From: Mimachlamys varia
Lineage: Eukaryota > Mollusca > Bivalvia > Pectinida > Pectinidae
DNA length: 64,000 nucleotides
Reading direction: 5' to 3'
NCBI GenBank assembly: GCA_947623455.1
Contig: OX392542.1
Coordinates: forward strand, 6,083,625 to 6,147,624
The first letter of the stretch is position 1; every line of letters starts with the position of its first letter. Shown piece after piece: positions 62,943 to 64,000 of this stretch. Both the position numbers and the translations under genes were made by a program. The notes under the pieces are model-generated. The model was given only the letters and a program-made list of their open reading frames with translations, had not been told where the DNA came from and made no database searches.

Positions 62943-63173
62943 CACAGGGACCTGATAATTTTTAACAGCTAGTTTTGGACCTAAAATAGGGTGTTTAGAG
63001 TAATTTTACACATTTGGGGAGTCAAGATCAATTTTCTAAAAAAATTCCCCTCAATGGTCTTAAAAGCTATTATGACCATTGAGGGGGCATTTTTATCGAA
63101 AATTGATCTTAACCCCCCCAAACACTCTATTTTAGGTCGAAAACTAGCTGTAACAAATTCTCAGGTCCCTGTG
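62943..63173. mobile_element. Foldback element 2 (231 bp)
   Basis: CACAGGGACCT at 62943-62953 pairs with AGGTCCCTGTG at 63163-63173. Internal pairing includes ACAGCTAGTTTT, CCTAAAATAG, AAGATCAATTTTC and CCCTCAATGGTC, leaving a loop of about 10-15 bases near 63060-63075. It is unrelated in sequence to foldback 1. Confidence 0.88.
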
Positions 63174-63447
63174 CTTACATAAAGTGTTATGGTAAACACT
63201 TGTACAGGATCTTACACGAGTTTCAATTATGTCAAATTGAATATATGAGACGGGCTATAACACGAGTCCTAGTCAGATCCATTCATTGAACACGTGCGAT
63301 AAGTCCAATATCACTTGGGCACTGGTGTAATATTATATCTAATCACAATTATTTATAATTAGCTGATTCGATATTGGTCAAAGCCAAAATACTCCGATCA
63401 TTGTCGTCCTGCACAGTGTGTAGTTCATGATTATTTTTGTATTTTAA

Positions 63448-63813
63448 AGGCCCAATATACGTAATATACGTGAATTTTTTCGTGTTTCTGAAAAATTCTG
63501 ACAAAAAATCCAGTTGATAACCATGCAAAAATAAGCCTAAAACGAAGTAAACCTGAGCCGTAACTAACATGAAACCCTTGACAGAAAAATCCAAAGAACT
63601 GAAAATAATCCAGGTGTGGCCCACTTCAACAACAAACCAAAGGTAGAAGGCGGTTCAAAATGCACGCGTTTTTACAAATACCGAGTTTCAACTACTGCTG
63701 TACCGGTAACCGCGTAAGAATTCATCTTGAATATTGCTGATATCAGCTAATCTTAACTAAATTTGCGCTGATTTTCGCTTCAAGTTTTGCCGAAAGTTAC
63801 GTATATTGGGCCT
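63448..63813. mobile_element. TTAA-flanked MITE, copy 2 (366 bp)
   Basis: The ends AGGCCCAATATACGTAA and TTACGTATATTGGGCCT are perfect 17-bp inverted repeats with TTAA on both sides (63444-63447 and 63814-63817). It lies in the same orientation as copy 1, and its more perfect ends suggest it is the younger insertion. The minus-strand open frame at 63349-63624 overlaps it and is not a gene. Confidence 0.87.
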
Positions 63814-63950
63814 TTAATCACACGTGTCTATTACCATAGTTTTAACTTGGTCGTGTGACATGGTGATTAATAAAGTGTTAGTCCTGTATGCTATACATAA
63901 CATAGGGAAGGTAAACATGAGTTTTAAATATCGTATCCATAGCGACACCG

Positions 63951-64000
63951 GCACCTACCCCAATACCTACCACAATACCTACCACAATACCTACCACTGC
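63951..64000. repeat. Start of a 12-bp tandem repeat at the window edge
   Basis: CCTACC(C/A)CAATA units repeat about four times and run to the end of the window. The true length cannot be seen. Confidence 0.6.

Overview
The window is nuclear DNA from an invertebrate animal, most likely a bivalve mollusc. The evidence is intron-split genes with GT-AG sites, an animal Y-box protein, a secreted scavenger-receptor (SRCR) gene, and two tRNA-derived SINEs of a type I recognise from bivalves. The species assignment is inference. Nothing prokaryotic is present.

Left part (1-10.3 kb): a complete Y-box / cold-shock-domain gene lies on the minus strand. Seven coding exons (9225 down to 3430) join in phase to give a 296-residue protein: short acidic-basic N-terminus, cold-shock domain, arginine/glycine/tyrosine-rich region, acidic tail. 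Y-box-like inverted CCAAT motifs lie just upstream. Intron 2 holds a 391-bp non-autonomous hAT-type element with a perfect 8-bp target duplication. A tRNA-derived SINE follows at about 10.3 kb.

Middle part (10.75-55.97 kb): three sequence-unrelated tandem arrays. Satellite A (10.75-13.27 kb) has a 24-bp unit. Satellite B (about 14.27-52.98 kb) is built from 35-bp and 30-bp forms of one unit, roughly 1,100-1,200 units. Minisatellite C (53.08-55.96 kb) has a 19/20-bp unit. Satellite B has nested higher-order repeats: blocks of about 9.1-9.3 kb in its left half and 4,852 bp in its right half, with decayed units at both edges. Because its unit has no stop codon in any of the three minus-strand frames, it produces apparent ORFs of up to 5,058 codons. 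I treat these as by-products of the repeat, not genes.

Right part (56-64 kb): a plus-strand gene for a secreted, histidine-rich SRCR-domain protein. Its signal-peptide exon (56071-56544) has no start codon of its own, so the initiating exon lies upstream of an intron that reaches into or across the satellite block. SRCR halves are on exons near 58.6 and 62.1 kb. The gene's introns hold a 77-bp tandem repeat that copies the exon-1 splice donor, a 13/14-bp minisatellite D (58.78-60.47 kb), a second SINE, two copies of a TTAA-flanked MITE and two foldback elements. The gene may continue past the right end.

No operon-like or pathway link between the two genes is visible. The main interest is the satellite block and what it does to the neighbouring gene.
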